Assembly: GCF_001029285.1 (NCBI RefSeq)
Contig: NZ_LDZY01000006.1
Location: 1 to 64,000 of the forward strand
DNA from: Desulfosporosinus acididurans
GTDB taxonomy: Bacteria; Bacillota; Desulfitobacteriia; Desulfitobacteriales; Desulfitobacteriaceae
Direction: 5' to 3'
DNA: 64,000 bases
A program made the translations under genes and the position numbers. The notes beneath the pieces were generated by a model. It had not been told where the DNA came from and did not search any database. It saw only the letters and a program-made list of their open reading frames with translations. This document shows, piece by piece, positions 17,962 through 25,845 of the stretch; positions within the stretch are counted from its first letter, which is position 1; every line of letters starts with the position of its first letter.

Positions 17962-18330
17962 CTAAGTAAACTTATTAAGGATCAGCCCCGCTAAACTGCT
18001 AAAAGAACCCATTAATTCCATAAGGCTCTTGGGCGGGACTTCCCCTAGAACTTTACCTGTATCGCTATCTATAACCTTTACCGACACCTGATGGTTCTTA
18101 TCATCGACACTAAATTTCATCCTTTTGTCGACAATCCCCATCATGCGATTCATCTTTTCTGCCGCTTTCTCAACTTCTTCCCGCGAAATTTCTTCTCGAG
18201 ACGATGGAACTTCATCTTTTCGGTCTACAATCGGCACTAATATTTCTTGTGTAGTATTCGACTTCTGGTCAGGAAAAGCGTCGACCGGCAGAACGGCGAC
18301 CCCGTTATTGGGCTGGATCGGATTAACCAC
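17962..18330 (-). CDS. flaG: FlaG family protein
   Basis: A 122-residue protein of the FlaG/YvyC type. The C-terminal half is diagnostic: RMMGIVDKRMKFSVDDKNHQVSVKVIDSDTGKVLGEVPPK (about residues 63-102), with the VIDSDTGKV core. FlaG influences filament length in some bacteria and lies next to fliD and flagellin. Start is a GTG at 18330 with a strong AGGAGGTG site 6 bases upstream. No promoter is visible between the flagellin terminator and this gene, so it is either read through from flagellin or uses a promoter I do not recognise. Confidence 0.88.
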   Translation of the reverse strand: MVNPIQPNNGVAVLPVDAFPDQKSNTTQEILVPIVDRKDEVPSSREEISREEVEKAAEKMNRMMGIVDKRMKFSVDDKNHQVSVKVIDSDTGKVLGEVPPKSLMELMGSFSSLAGLILNKFT

Positions 18331-18374
18331 TCTAGCACCTCCTGCTCAAACTCCATCAAACAGTTTTCTAATTT

Positions 18375-18418
18375 AACAAAAGAGACCGACCGGCTGACCG
18401 CCGACCGGCTCTCTTGTT
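18375..18418 (-). terminator. Flagellin transcription terminator
   Basis: A long GC-rich inverted repeat follows the flagellin stop. The arms are about 19 bases (AACAAGAGAGCCGGTCGGC on the minus strand, with its partner carrying one bulge), joined by a short loop. It ends in TTTTGTT on the minus strand. The strength fits attenuation of flagellin transcript before flaG. Confidence 0.85.
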
Positions 18419-18443
18419 AAGAATAACCTTATTCTAAAAATAC

Positions 18444-19274
18444 CTATTGCAGGAGTTTAAGAATCATTTGAGGTGTTTGGTTAGCCTGAGCCAACATGGC
18501 CGTCCCAGCCTGAGCCAGAACTTGGTTTTGGGTAAAGCTTGACATTTCAGAAGCCATATCTACGTTAGTAATTTGCGATTGGGCAGATGATAAATTTTGT
18601 GCAGCCGTTGTCAAGTTATTCATCGTAAAGTTAAGCCGATTTTCCAAAGCTCCTAACTTTGCCCGTGCCGAAGATACGGAATCAATTGCCGCGCTGATAG
18701 CTCCGATTGAAACGCTTGCACCACCCCTAGTGGTAACAGAGACTTTAGTCGTATCAACCTTCAACCCTGACGCTGTCATTGTGGCAATATTAAGGGAAAT
18801 TGTTTGACCCCCATTAGCACCAATTTGGAATTTTAATGCGGAGCTACTTAAACTTCCATTAATAAGGTTTTTAGTGTTGAATTGCGTTGTATTTGCAATC
18901 CTGGTAATTTCGGATTGCAGAGCTTTTACTTCAAGACTAATTTGGGTGCGGTCAGATGTTGTATTCGTATCATTGGCAGACTGGACAGCTAGTTGTCTCA
19001 TCCGTTGAAGAATAGCTTGAGTTTGACCCATGGCACCTTCAGCAGTCTGAACTAGAGAAATTGCGTCTTGCGCGTTTCTGTTTGCTTGATTCAAGCCATT
19101 GACTTGTGCCGTCATCTTTTGAGAAATGGCTAATCCTGCGGCATCATCTGCAGCCGAATTGATCCGATAACCTGAGGACAGCTTGGCCAGCGAACTTTGA
19201 AGTGAGTTCTCAGTTCTGTTTAAATTGTTTTGAGCAGTTAAGCTGCCCATGTTGGAATTAATAAACATTGACAT
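18444..19274 (-). CDS. hag: Flagellin
   Basis: A 276-residue flagellin. The N-terminal D0/D1 (MFINSNMGSLTAQNNLNRTE, LSSGYRINSAADDAAGLAIS) and C-terminal D1/D0 (MSSFTQNQVLAQAGTAMLAQ and the terminal LLQ) are complete. The variable middle is only about 40-50 residues and contains Thr/Ser-rich DTTKVSVTTRGGASVS. I choose the second-highest ATG at 19274 because GGAGGG lies 8 bases upstream and the 38-residue extension from 19388 is untypical and overlaps the leader. It is the likely target of the glycosylation genes downstream. A SigD-type promoter and CsrA-like sites lie upstream. Confidence 0.95.
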   Translation of the reverse strand: MSMFINSNMGSLTAQNNLNRTENSLQSSLAKLSSGYRINSAADDAAGLAISQKMTAQVNGLNQANRNAQDAISLVQTAEGAMGQTQAILQRMRQLAVQSANDTNTTSDRTQISLEVKALQSEITRIANTTQFNTKNLINGSLSSSALKFQIGANGGQTISLNIATMTASGLKVDTTKVSVTTRGGASVSIGAISAAIDSVSSARAKLGALENRLNFTMNNLTTAAQNLSSAQSQITNVDMASEMSSFTQNQVLAQAGTAMLAQANQTPQMILKLLQ

Positions 19275-19281
19275 TGTTTTT

Positions 19282-19315
19282 CCCTCCATGAATTTAATTT
19301 TCCCACATCCGTGTG
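19282..19315 (-). promoter_or_regulatory. Candidate CsrA-binding sites in the flagellin leader
   Basis: On the minus strand CACACGGATGTG (19315-19304) is a hairpin with GGA in the loop and matches the CsrA consensus ACARGGAUGU at nearly every position. A second GGA lies in the ribosome site GGAGGG (19287-19282). One site upstream plus one at the Shine-Dalgarno is the arrangement known for Bacillus hag. CsrA and its antagonist FliW are encoded just upstream, so translational control of flagellin is likely. Confidence 0.75.
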
Positions 19316-19368
19316 AGAATTTTACCAATCCTCTTACTCGTCGACGAAAGTAAGTAATTACATAGTAT

Positions 19369-19394
19369 TTATCGAATAATCCTTTCACTTTCTA
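19369..19394 (-). promoter_or_regulatory. SigD/sigma28-type promoter for flagellin
   Basis: On the minus strand TAGA is followed after 16 bases by CGATAA within TTCGATAAAT, close to TAAA-N15-GCCGATAT. It lies about 95 bases before the flagellin start, giving a leader long enough for the CsrA sites. The -35 differs from consensus at one base. Confidence 0.6.
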
Positions 19395-19597
19395 AAGGGC
19401 ATTTTTAGGCAAAATATCAATAATTACAATGTTTATCTCTTTTTTTCTCGTATTTTCGCCCCATATTAATAAAGTCAATTCTTTGCCTTACGTTTTTACA
19501 TAGGTTTTAATCAATTAATTATGAATTATCAAAAATAAAACACAATTGATCTCAAAGGAACAGGTTAGTAAGTATTACCACCTATAATGATAATGGG

Positions 19598-20653
19598 TCA
19601 ATATATTAAAATCTGTTTGTTTGCTAACACATCTGGATGATTTGGTTTGTAAAATTCCGCTAAAGAATTGTGTTTTAATGCCTCTGTCATATCGCCTAAT
19701 TTAATAAAACATCTACACATTTGAAAATTTGGTATAAAGTTCATATAGTCAATATTTAAATCCGCGCTTGCAGCACCTGAAGCCAAATAATACCAATATA
19801 AAGCTTCTTCGTAATCTTCCATTTTCATGTAATAACTGCCTAATTCACAACATATTTCAGAGCTAACAACTCCATTTAAGGTTTTTGTTATAACCTTAAA
19901 CAGGTTATGCGCATCTGAAATTAAATTATAATATCTAGCTAAAACGCAATAAGAAAGTCTTTTATCGTCTGGTTTTAAAGTCTCTTCCATTAACGATCTA
20001 TTAAAATAGTCGAAAGCTTTTAAGAAATCCTCATCAGTTCCGCAGATAAATAATTCTCTGGCATACATCATATGCAATCTTGAATTCAAGACTTGACCAT
20101 TACCGGTAGATTTAACAAATATTGAAAGATCTCTTTGAAAATGGCCTTCTTCAGGTTTATGGATTATTTTTATATCACTTGTTAAGACGTTATTGTAACA
20201 ATCGATTACTTCATGTATCGGGTCAATCCATCTAAAAGTCCTCAATCTCTTAAAAAGTTTGGGCCGATTCTCTTCATCAAAATTATAGGTACTACCCTTT
20301 TCCAATTGATTGGTGTATTGCATTTCTACAATATCAACATCAGGGCTGATATCACTTTTTAATAATAAAAATTTTTTAATATTATCATCATCGATAACTT
20401 CATCGGCATCGGCAGTATAAATATAATCCATGGTCGCCTTAGAAAAACAAAAGTTTCTTGCAGCTGCAAAATCATCTACCCATTCGAAATCATAAATCCC
20501 TGGTGTATAATTACCTGCTATTTCTTTAGTTCTATCGGTTGACCCGGTGTCAACTATGATTATCTCATCTGCTATATCTTTTAAACATTCCAGGCAGCGT
20601 TTAATAAACTTTTCCTCATTCTTCACGATCATACATAGGCTAATAGTTGTCAC
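19598..20653 (-). CDS. Family 2 glycosyltransferase with TPR-like C-terminus
   Basis: A 351-residue protein. Residues 1-100 are a GT2 domain: TISLCMIVKNEEKFIKRCL, EIIIVDTGSTDRTKEIA and YIYTADADEVIDDD, the last containing the DxD metal motif. IDPIHEVI (about residue 148) is common to this SunS-like group. The C-terminal half has helical TPR-like repeats (ALYWYYLASGAA, ALKHNSLAEFYKPNHP). The frame opens at 20665, but the GTG at 20653 is better spaced from TAGGGG. It lies between csrA and flagellin on the same strand, so it is a candidate flagellin glycosyltransferase acting before Maf or on another site. Donor sugar unknown. Confidence 0.8.
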   Translation of the reverse strand: MTTISLCMIVKNEEKFIKRCLECLKDIADEIIIVDTGSTDRTKEIAGNYTPGIYDFEWVDDFAAARNFCFSKATMDYIYTADADEVIDDDNIKKFLLLKSDISPDVDIVEMQYTNQLEKGSTYNFDEENRPKLFKRLRTFRWIDPIHEVIDCYNNVLTSDIKIIHKPEEGHFQRDLSIFVKSTGNGQVLNSRLHMMYARELFICGTDEDFLKAFDYFNRSLMEETLKPDDKRLSYCVLARYYNLISDAHNLFKVITKTLNGVVSSEICCELGSYYMKMEDYEEALYWYYLASGAASADLNIDYMNFIPNFQMCRCFIKLGDMTEALKHNSLAEFYKPNHPDVLANKQILIY

Positions 20654-20680
20654 TAAAGTCGTCACCCCTACTTGTGTTCC

Positions 20681-20932
20681 TTAGCTATTTTCTTTTTTAA
20701 CGATCCCAAGATCCCTTAAAATAATTTTAAGGGACTGTTCAAATTCTTCCCCTGTCACCGCTTCACGGTTTTGTCTCTGGATTTCTCCGTAAACCTCACT
20801 TCTAAGAATCCGAATTTCCCGCGGTGCCTCAATACCGAGCCGCACATTATCCCCAGATATGGCCACAACGGTTATCTCTATGTCATCGCCAATCTTGATG
20901 GTTTCATTCAGTTTCCGTGTAAGAACCAGCAT
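20681..20932 (-). CDS. csrA: CsrA, translational regulator
   Basis: An 83-residue CsrA/RsmA protein: [20 protein letters not shown] at the N-terminus, [19 protein letters not shown] in the RNA-binding strand 5 region, with the conserved Arg in REIRILR. The C-terminal tail (residues 60-83) is longer than in E. coli and typical of FliW-regulated Firmicutes. It represses flagellin translation by covering the ribosome site. Start is the ATG at 20932, directly adjoining the fliW stop. The pair is co-transcribed with the flgK/flgL group. Confidence 0.96.
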   Translation of the reverse strand: MLVLTRKLNETIKIGDDIEITVVAISGDNVRLGIEAPREIRILRSEVYGEIQRQNREAVTGEEFEQSLKIILRDLGIVKKENS

Positions 20933-21403
20933 TTAATCAACTGCCCCTTCCTGTCCCTGATTGCCAGCATCATCAAAAATCAAGGGTTGCTTCGTGAGAT
21001 ACTTTTCATCCATTAAAATAAGCTGAACTCCCACTTTTTGAACGTTATTCAAAAGAATCGGAGCCCTCAAATTCACAGTGCTCTGAGCCACATCCTGTCT
21101 ATCCAAAGTTACTATCGACCAGATATCCACATTGATATTTGATCCTTCATCTGAAAGGGCGCCAATGCTTGCAGATCCCTCTGACACTTGATTTAGTTTT
21201 AAGACCTCTGCATTGTCATCATCAACTTCCACACCATAATCCGGGAATAATAACCCTGGTCGAATAAGAATAAAGCCAATTCTTTCTTCATCAACAGAAA
21301 TAAGCCGGGCAAATGGTACACCTTTTTCCTCAATAAGGCGAAACTTTCTATAGTCTTCGAAGCCCGGAATGCCCTTAACAAAATTGTAGACATTATCTAT
21401 CAT
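20933..21403 (-). CDS. fliW: FliW, flagellar assembly factor and CsrA antagonist
   Basis: A 156-residue FliW protein. The N-terminal part has GIPGFEDYRKFRLIEEKGVPFARLIS, and WSIVTLDRQDVAQSTVNLRAPILLN is the conserved C-terminal core, both recognisable family segments (about residues 12-37 and 90-115). FliW binds either flagellin or CsrA, so cytoplasmic flagellin level sets CsrA activity. I prefer the ATG at 21403 because GGAGGA lies 7 bases upstream; the frame opens at 21418. The stop codon touches the csrA start. Confidence 0.94.
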   Translation of the reverse strand: MIDNVYNFVKGIPGFEDYRKFRLIEEKGVPFARLISVDEERIGFILIRPGLLFPDYGVEVDDDNAEVLKLNQVSEGSASIGALSDEGSNINVDIWSIVTLDRQDVAQSTVNLRAPILLNNVQKVGVQLILMDEKYLTKQPLIFDDAGNQGQEGAVD

Positions 21404-21444
21404 TATAAAGTCCTCCACTTCAACCTTTCCCGTCAGGAATTTTT

Positions 21445-22002
21445 CTACATCTTGTCATCAAATACAGAACCCGTGGTATAAAAATGTATATAGGGGTTCT
21501 GCTCCATATAAGCTTGAACCGACCCGTATTGTACTTCTCCCTCTACTGTGCCCGGGGTTACGTTTACTGATACCCCACCCATTTGCGCCTGACATTCAAC
21601 AGATTGAGACGTCACTGAAATCTGTATAGGCTGGGTACAGGCAATTTGAAGCTTTTTCTGACGCGGTGCCGCAGCGTCAGAGACAATCTTGGCTACGGAT
21701 GCCTTTTGGCTAAGATTGCTGAATAGATCTCCTTCTAAGACAATCCGTGAAATCCCGGCTTCACATGCTCTCTTTGCGTCTTGTCCGGCGATCTGCTGCT
21801 CGGCAGCCATACCATAATACCCCAGCGATTCTCGCGCTGGGGTATTATCGATTTCTAAAGTTGCCGCCGGTTGTTGCAGGAAAATTTCCGCGGGACTCTG
21901 CTGCAACTCCAGATCCGCCTGGTTGACTGTTAAGTTATATTGTAAAGGAGTAATCGTCAGTCCTATCTGGCCAAATTGTTGCTGAATCTGCAAATCAATC
22001 AT
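21445..22002 (-). CDS. DUF6470 (YviE-like) flagellar-operon protein
   Basis: A 185-residue protein that resembles the DUF6470/YviE family, found between flgL and fliW in Bacillus and clostridia. It shows the typical opening IDLQIQQQFGQIGLTITPLQYNL (about residues 2-24), then TPARESLGYYGMAAEQQIAGQ. No membrane segment or signal peptide is seen. Function is unknown. The ATG at 22002 has GAGGTGACC upstream. Its constant position suggests a role in flagellar assembly or in the FliW switch. Confidence 0.8.
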   Translation of the reverse strand: MIDLQIQQQFGQIGLTITPLQYNLTVNQADLELQQSPAEIFLQQPAATLEIDNTPARESLGYYGMAAEQQIAGQDAKRACEAGISRIVLEGDLFSNLSQKASVAKIVSDAAAPRQKKLQIACTQPIQISVTSQSVECQAQMGGVSVNVTPGTVEGEVQYGSVQAYMEQNPYIHFYTTGSVFDDKM

Positions 22003-22033
22003 ATGCGGTCACCTCAACCTGATTTTTACAACC

Positions 22034-22999
22034 TTAACTCATAAAACTAACTAAAGAAGGCTGAATAATCTTAGCTCCAACAGACAAGGCGGCCTGATAA
22101 GTATTTTGCTGGCTCTCAAAATTTGAGATAGCTTGCGCCATATCAACACTCTGAACAGACGAAATGGCAGAATTCAAATTCGTTGATGCTACAGTTAATT
22201 GGTTTGAAATAGCGGTTATGCGATTAACGTTAGCGCCTAATGTAGCACGCTCCGTTGAGATAGTGTCAAGACAGGCTGTTATATTATCGATAGCGCCAGA
22301 AATAGTCGAAGAATCCCCGTTCCTTAAGGCATAGCTCAGTCTATCCAAAATACCTGTAGAGGAACCCGGAGGCGTACTGCCAGAGGGATCGAAAGGAGAA
22401 GATGATGACGATAGTAAACCATAGTAAGTAACCCCACTAGGAGCAGTAGGAGCGTTCTTAAAGACATCCTCCCCATTTACTGAAATATTAACCGTCGTTC
22501 CATTGCCAACATCTAATGTAAGCGGCGAGTAAGTAGACGCGAAGTTTGAGCTTGTCGTATCATCTACCGGCGCTTGGTCTGTCGAAGTACCATTAAATAT
22601 ATATCTGTCGCCATATTTGGTATTAGCAAGGGTTCCAACCTGCTTTGTTATCTGATCTATTTCTGCAGCAATGTCTTCTCGAGAACTTGTTGTGTTTGTA
22701 TCATTGGCCGCTTGTATAGCCAGCTCATAAGCGCGTTGAAGCGTTGACTGCACGTCAGACAAGGTTGAATCCGTCGTGCCCATGAAAGACGAAGCTTGGG
22801 TCGCATTGGTCTGGGTTTGCGTAAGCATAGACAAACTTGTTTTAAGACCCAGTACTTTGTTTGCACCTGACGGGTCATCTGACGGTTCTTGAATACGAAG
22901 TCCTGAAGACATTTCGTTTTGAAGGTTCAACAAACTTTCTTGAGATATATTAAGATTTTGGAGAAAATTTCTCGACATCATTCCACTGGTTACCCGCAA
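22034..22999 (-). CDS. flgL: FlgL, hook-filament junction protein
   Basis: A 321-residue flagellin-like protein. The N-terminus RVTSGMMSRNFLQNLNISQ, then SSGLRIQEPSDDPSGANKVL (about residues 31-50), and the C-terminal IQPSLVSFMS are characteristic of FlgL (HAP3). It joins the hook to the filament with FlgK. The start is a TTG at 22999, with GGAGGGAG 4 bases upstream; no nearby ATG fits better. It is 32 bases downstream of flgK in one operon. The middle is Ser-rich (STPPGSSTG) and variable, as expected. Confidence 0.93.
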   Translation of the reverse strand: MRVTSGMMSRNFLQNLNISQESLLNLQNEMSSGLRIQEPSDDPSGANKVLGLKTSLSMLTQTQTNATQASSFMGTTDSTLSDVQSTLQRAYELAIQAANDTNTTSSREDIAAEIDQITKQVGTLANTKYGDRYIFNGTSTDQAPVDDTTSSNFASTYSPLTLDVGNGTTVNISVNGEDVFKNAPTAPSGVTYYGLLSSSSSPFDPSGSTPPGSSTGILDRLSYALRNGDSSTISGAIDNITACLDTISTERATLGANVNRITAISNQLTVASTNLNSAISSVQSVDMAQAISNFESQQNTYQAALSVGAKIIQPSLVSFMS

Positions 23000-23031
23000 A
23001 ATACTCCCTCCTCTAGATACTGGGATTATCC

Positions 23032-24585
23032 TTATCTTGTAACTCCTAAGCCCGTCACAATCGTGTTGAGCATATCATCCAAGGTCGTGACCACCCTCGC
23101 GGCCGCAGTATAACTCTTCTGAAATTGAATCATATTGGTCATTTCTTCATCCAGCGATACCCCTGATACCGAATCTCGCTGATTCGTTAAATTAGTAACC
23201 AAGGTATCCTCTCCGGTTTTCATTCCGGTTGCTTCTTGAACCTTTACCCCAAACCCGGAAACAGTAGAATCATAATAACCTCCTAAGGAGGATGCAGATC
23301 CAAATTCAGATTCCAGATTTGATAAGGCAGTGCCTGATAAAGTGGACCACCCAGACGATAAATTGGCAATTGCTGAAGCAATGCTCCCATCACCTGAGCC
23401 CGAAGTCCCAGCAACAATATTATTAACATTAGTGTCATATTCGGTATCTACAGACGAGTCCAGGGCTATGTCACCTGCAGTAGTATCAGTACCATTAAAA
23501 AAATTAGTACCTGTTCCGGACGGATTGTAAATACCGTTAACAGCCGTAACTATTCCTTGGGCTAAGGTATTATACTTTGACACTAAGTCCGGAATGTCCT
23601 TGTCGCGAATATCAATATCTGATTGAAGGGTACCTGTTCCAGAAGCTAGACTAAGATTGGTACCCGCTTGAGCGGCATGAGGATCAGAAGAATCTATAGT
23701 CACCTGTGTTCCATCCGGAAGATAATAAGAATTTGCCCATTTAATAGAGGTAATAGTGTTCCCCCCTATACCTGATGTATTCGACGAAGTCGCTAATTGA
23801 TAAGCCCGATCATTACTGACAAGCACTTGCGAGCCATCTCCGATATCCAATTCAAAATCCGTAACATTCGCGTTACTATTTGGATCAGTGCTGCGCGATT
23901 CTTTCACGTTAACGTTAACAATTTTAGATAATTCGTCAATCAGATTATCCCTGCTGTCCAGGAGAGAATTCGGATTATCACCCGTTCTTTCCGCTTCTTG
24001 AATTTGCTGTGTGAGAGCAGCAATCTGCTTGGAGTAACTGTTTATTTTGCTCACTTGATCATTAATATCCGAATCAGTGTTACTTTGCTCTGTTTTGAGT
24101 TGATTATAAACAGAATGGAAAGCATCTGTCAGCGTTACACCAGTTTCCTGGACAACGGCACGTGATCCGGAATTTTGAGGGTCTGTAGAGAGATCACTCC
24201 ACGCAGTCCAAAAACTGTTTAGATCTGAACTCAAGCCTGAACCAGACCCTGTACTTGAAGCTTCATTCATGTCACTTTGAATATTAGTTAAACTTGTTTC
24301 CCTGCTCGTCCAATACTGCTGTTTCGACGTTTCGTTTCGGAGCTGCATATCGACGAACTTATCCCGGGCACGAGTAACCGTATCCATTGCTACACCGGAG
24401 CCTAAACTCTCATCTTTTCCCGTTGCCCATATTGTATAGGGGGTAGTTTCTGTTAAATTGGCGATCTGGCGCGAATACCCAGTTGTATTCGCATTAGAAA
24501 TATTATTAGACGTAACATTTAAAGCAGCTTGCTGTGCATTTAACGCTCTGCGTGCAATTTCCAAGCCAAAAAAAGTAGAAGTCAT
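23032..24585 (-). CDS. flgK: FlgK, hook-filament junction protein
   Basis: A 517-residue FlgK (HAP1). The N-terminal flagellar rod signature is ALNAQQAALNVTSNNISNANTTGYSRQ (about residues 14-40), and the C-terminus has the matching VSLDEEMTNMIQFQKSYTAAARVVTTLDDML. The middle is a long variable region. The ATG at 24585 has GGAGGAT upstream and follows flgN by 3 bases. FlgK links the hook to FlgL. Length is within the family range (450-620). Confidence 0.94.
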   Translation of the reverse strand: MTSTFFGLEIARRALNAQQAALNVTSNNISNANTTGYSRQIANLTETTPYTIWATGKDESLGSGVAMDTVTRARDKFVDMQLRNETSKQQYWTSRETSLTNIQSDMNEASSTGSGSGLSSDLNSFWTAWSDLSTDPQNSGSRAVVQETGVTLTDAFHSVYNQLKTEQSNTDSDINDQVSKINSYSKQIAALTQQIQEAERTGDNPNSLLDSRDNLIDELSKIVNVNVKESRSTDPNSNANVTDFELDIGDGSQVLVSNDRAYQLATSSNTSGIGGNTITSIKWANSYYLPDGTQVTIDSSDPHAAQAGTNLSLASGTGTLQSDIDIRDKDIPDLVSKYNTLAQGIVTAVNGIYNPSGTGTNFFNGTDTTAGDIALDSSVDTEYDTNVNNIVAGTSGSGDGSIASAIANLSSGWSTLSGTALSNLESEFGSASSLGGYYDSTVSGFGVKVQEATGMKTGEDTLVTNLTNQRDSVSGVSLDEEMTNMIQFQKSYTAAARVVTTLDDMLNTIVTGLGVTR

Positions 24586-24588
24586 ACG

Positions 24589-25071
24589 TCAAATCCTCCG
24601 ATCTAAAAAATGCAGCACTTTGTTTGTATCCTGAATCTTCTGCTGCGGATGCGAATAGGTGTGACTTCCCTGATATGTGAACAAACCAATAGTAAACTCA
24701 ACGATTTTCATAGATTGCTTCAAAAGCTGGGTATTAAGGCGATGAATCTTTTGCAGTTCTCTTACCTCCTTTTCCAGCTCAAGACGCACTCCCTGTAAAA
24801 CAGGAAAACGATTCGCGAGCACCGCCAGAGTCAGATCCTTAGTCTCCAGACCTAGTACAGAGGCAATTTGCTTCGTAAACAAGAGACGATCCTCTTCCAA
24901 CCGATTAGCAACGAGGAGGAGTTGTTCCTCCCGAGCCGTGAATTCGTCAATTTTTTGAATATCATTTTCTATTAAGGCTTTTTGTTTGCCTATTTCTAAA
25001 CCATTAAGTTCTGTATAATAGGCAACTTGTTCCTTTAAGTTTCTGTCTAAGTCCTCAAGCACTTCAGACAT
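24589..25071 (-). CDS. flgN: FlgN, FlgK/FlgL export chaperone
   Basis: A 160-residue, highly helical, charged protein with the FlgN pattern: LEDLDRNLKEQVAYYTELNGLEIGKQKALIENDIQKIDEF at the start and a coiled coil through LEKEVRELQKIHRLNTQLLKQS (about residues 100-121). FlgN keeps FlgK and FlgL unfolded for export. It lies directly upstream of flgK and downstream of flgM, the standard Firmicutes order. The ATG at 25071 has GAGGAGGAAG upstream. Confidence 0.9.
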   Translation of the reverse strand: MSEVLEDLDRNLKEQVAYYTELNGLEIGKQKALIENDIQKIDEFTAREEQLLLVANRLEEDRLLFTKQIASVLGLETKDLTLAVLANRFPVLQGVRLELEKEVRELQKIHRLNTQLLKQSMKIVEFTIGLFTYQGSHTYSHPQQKIQDTNKVLHFLDRRI

Positions 25072-25105
25072 GGAATCTTCCTCCTCGCATAGACGCTAGA
25101 CGCTC

Positions 25106-25378
25106 TTAGAAATTCGGCGGAAGCAATTTAGCGGCAATTTTTTGGGCATCCACTTTAAACTCTCCCCGTTCAATCTGCTTGGACAGAGTTTGAACACGAT
25201 CTTCGCGAACGTCAGAAACTTCTTTTGCTTTTTGCAATAATGTCTGAAATGTTTGTACTTTGTCTGAAACGGCAACATTATCCGTTTCGCTCGTCGATCT
25301 ATTTTTTGCTGCCGGCTTCAAGCGATTAGCTGCTTGGGTACAGCTCACCAGCGACATAAATGTAGGATCTACCTTCAT
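25106..25378 (-). CDS. flgM: FlgM, anti-sigma28 factor
   Basis: A 90-residue FlgM. The C-terminal part is diagnostic: VSDKVQTFQTLLQKAKEVSDVREDRVQTLSKQIERGEFKVDAQKIAAKLL (about residues 35-85, helices that bind the sigma factor). FlgM holds SigD until the hook is complete and is then exported. The ATG at 25378 is chosen because GGAGTGAATG lies just upstream and a SigD-type promoter (25413-25439) sits inside the longer frame that opens at 25462, which rules out the longer start. It heads the flgM-flgN-flgK-flgL-fliW-csrA operon. Confidence 0.92.
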   Translation of the reverse strand: MKVDPTFMSLVSCTQAANRLKPAAKNRSTSETDNVAVSDKVQTFQTLLQKAKEVSDVREDRVQTLSKQIERGEFKVDAQKIAAKLLPPNF

Positions 25379-25412
25379 TTCATTCACTCCAAGATACATA
25401 GTCTTACTTTGC

Positions 25413-25439
25413 TTATCGAAAAAAACAAGGCAAAACTTA
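25413..25439 (-). promoter_or_regulatory. SigD/sigma28-type promoter for the flgM operon
   Basis: On the minus strand TAAG is followed after 17 bases by CGATAA, very close to the SigD pattern TAAA-N15-GCCGATAT. It is 35 bases before the flgM ATG. Control of flgM by its own sigma factor is standard and gives feedback. Confidence 0.7.
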
Positions 25440-25481
25440 AGAAAAACTTTCTCCATATTCATGACTCATTCTTTTCTCCGA

Positions 25482-25601
25482 CAGTGAACTCGTTCAGCTA
25501 AAGCTGAACATCGGAGTTTCAGATAGGACTCTACCCAACCTGAAGTTAACGAAAAACCAACCCTCACTTATAGAAGCGAGGGCCTAAAAAACCGGATAAA
25601 T
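25482..25601 (+). repeat. Hairpin element A (IS200/IS605-end-like MITE)
   Basis: This 120-base element shares its left end, TGAACTCGTTCAGCTAAAGCTGAACATCG, with element B at 31281. That end has the perfect hairpin GTTCAGC-TAAA-GCTGAAC (25492-25509). The right end has a second hairpin (25561-25582, CCCTC.CTT/AAGCGAGGG), followed by GGATAAAT as in element B. The two-hairpin layout without a gene resembles a palindrome-associated, IS200/IS605-derived non-autonomous element. Confidence 0.6.
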
Positions 25602-25626
25602 ACTTATTTGTATTATGTAGAGATAC

Positions 25627-25654
25627 TAAAGTTTAGAGTAAATTTTGTCGATAT
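25627..25654 (+). promoter_or_regulatory. SigD/sigma28-type promoter for motAB
   Basis: TAAAGTTT at 25627-25634 and GTCGATAT at 25647-25654 match the sigma28 consensus (TAAAGTTT and GCCGATAA) almost completely; the spacing is one base longer than the common 11. It lies about 190 bases before motA on the plus strand. This supports flagellar class III control of motA-motB-yaaR-cheR. Confidence 0.72.
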
Positions 25655-25845
25655 TAATTGTAGGGAGATGTTTTCCGCTTCCCATAATCTAAGCTTCTAC
25701 GCTAAAATCATGTAATAAACGCAAAGGGAGGTATGTCGCAGCCCTTTATTTAGAAAAGCAACTGGGCCAGAGGATCCAGATTATTCTCTTTCTTTTCTCA
25801 CAAACTGGAACTATGATCTCTATTGCTAATGTATAAAGGAGTGTC

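Noticed and set aside
18444-19388. Longer flagellin frame from 19388
   Set aside because: The extra 38 residues are not flagellin-like and the SigD-type promoter and CsrA sites lie inside the extension. The ATG at 19274 is well supported.
25106-25462. Longer FlgM frame from 25462
   Set aside because: It contains the SigD-type promoter at 25413-25439 and has no family similarity before the ATG at 25378.
25733-25753. Short frame ATG-TCG-CAG-CCC-TTT-ATT-TAG after GGGAGG, upstream of motA
   Set aside because: The ribosome site is only 1 base from the ATG, too close for efficient use, and the frame has only six codons.
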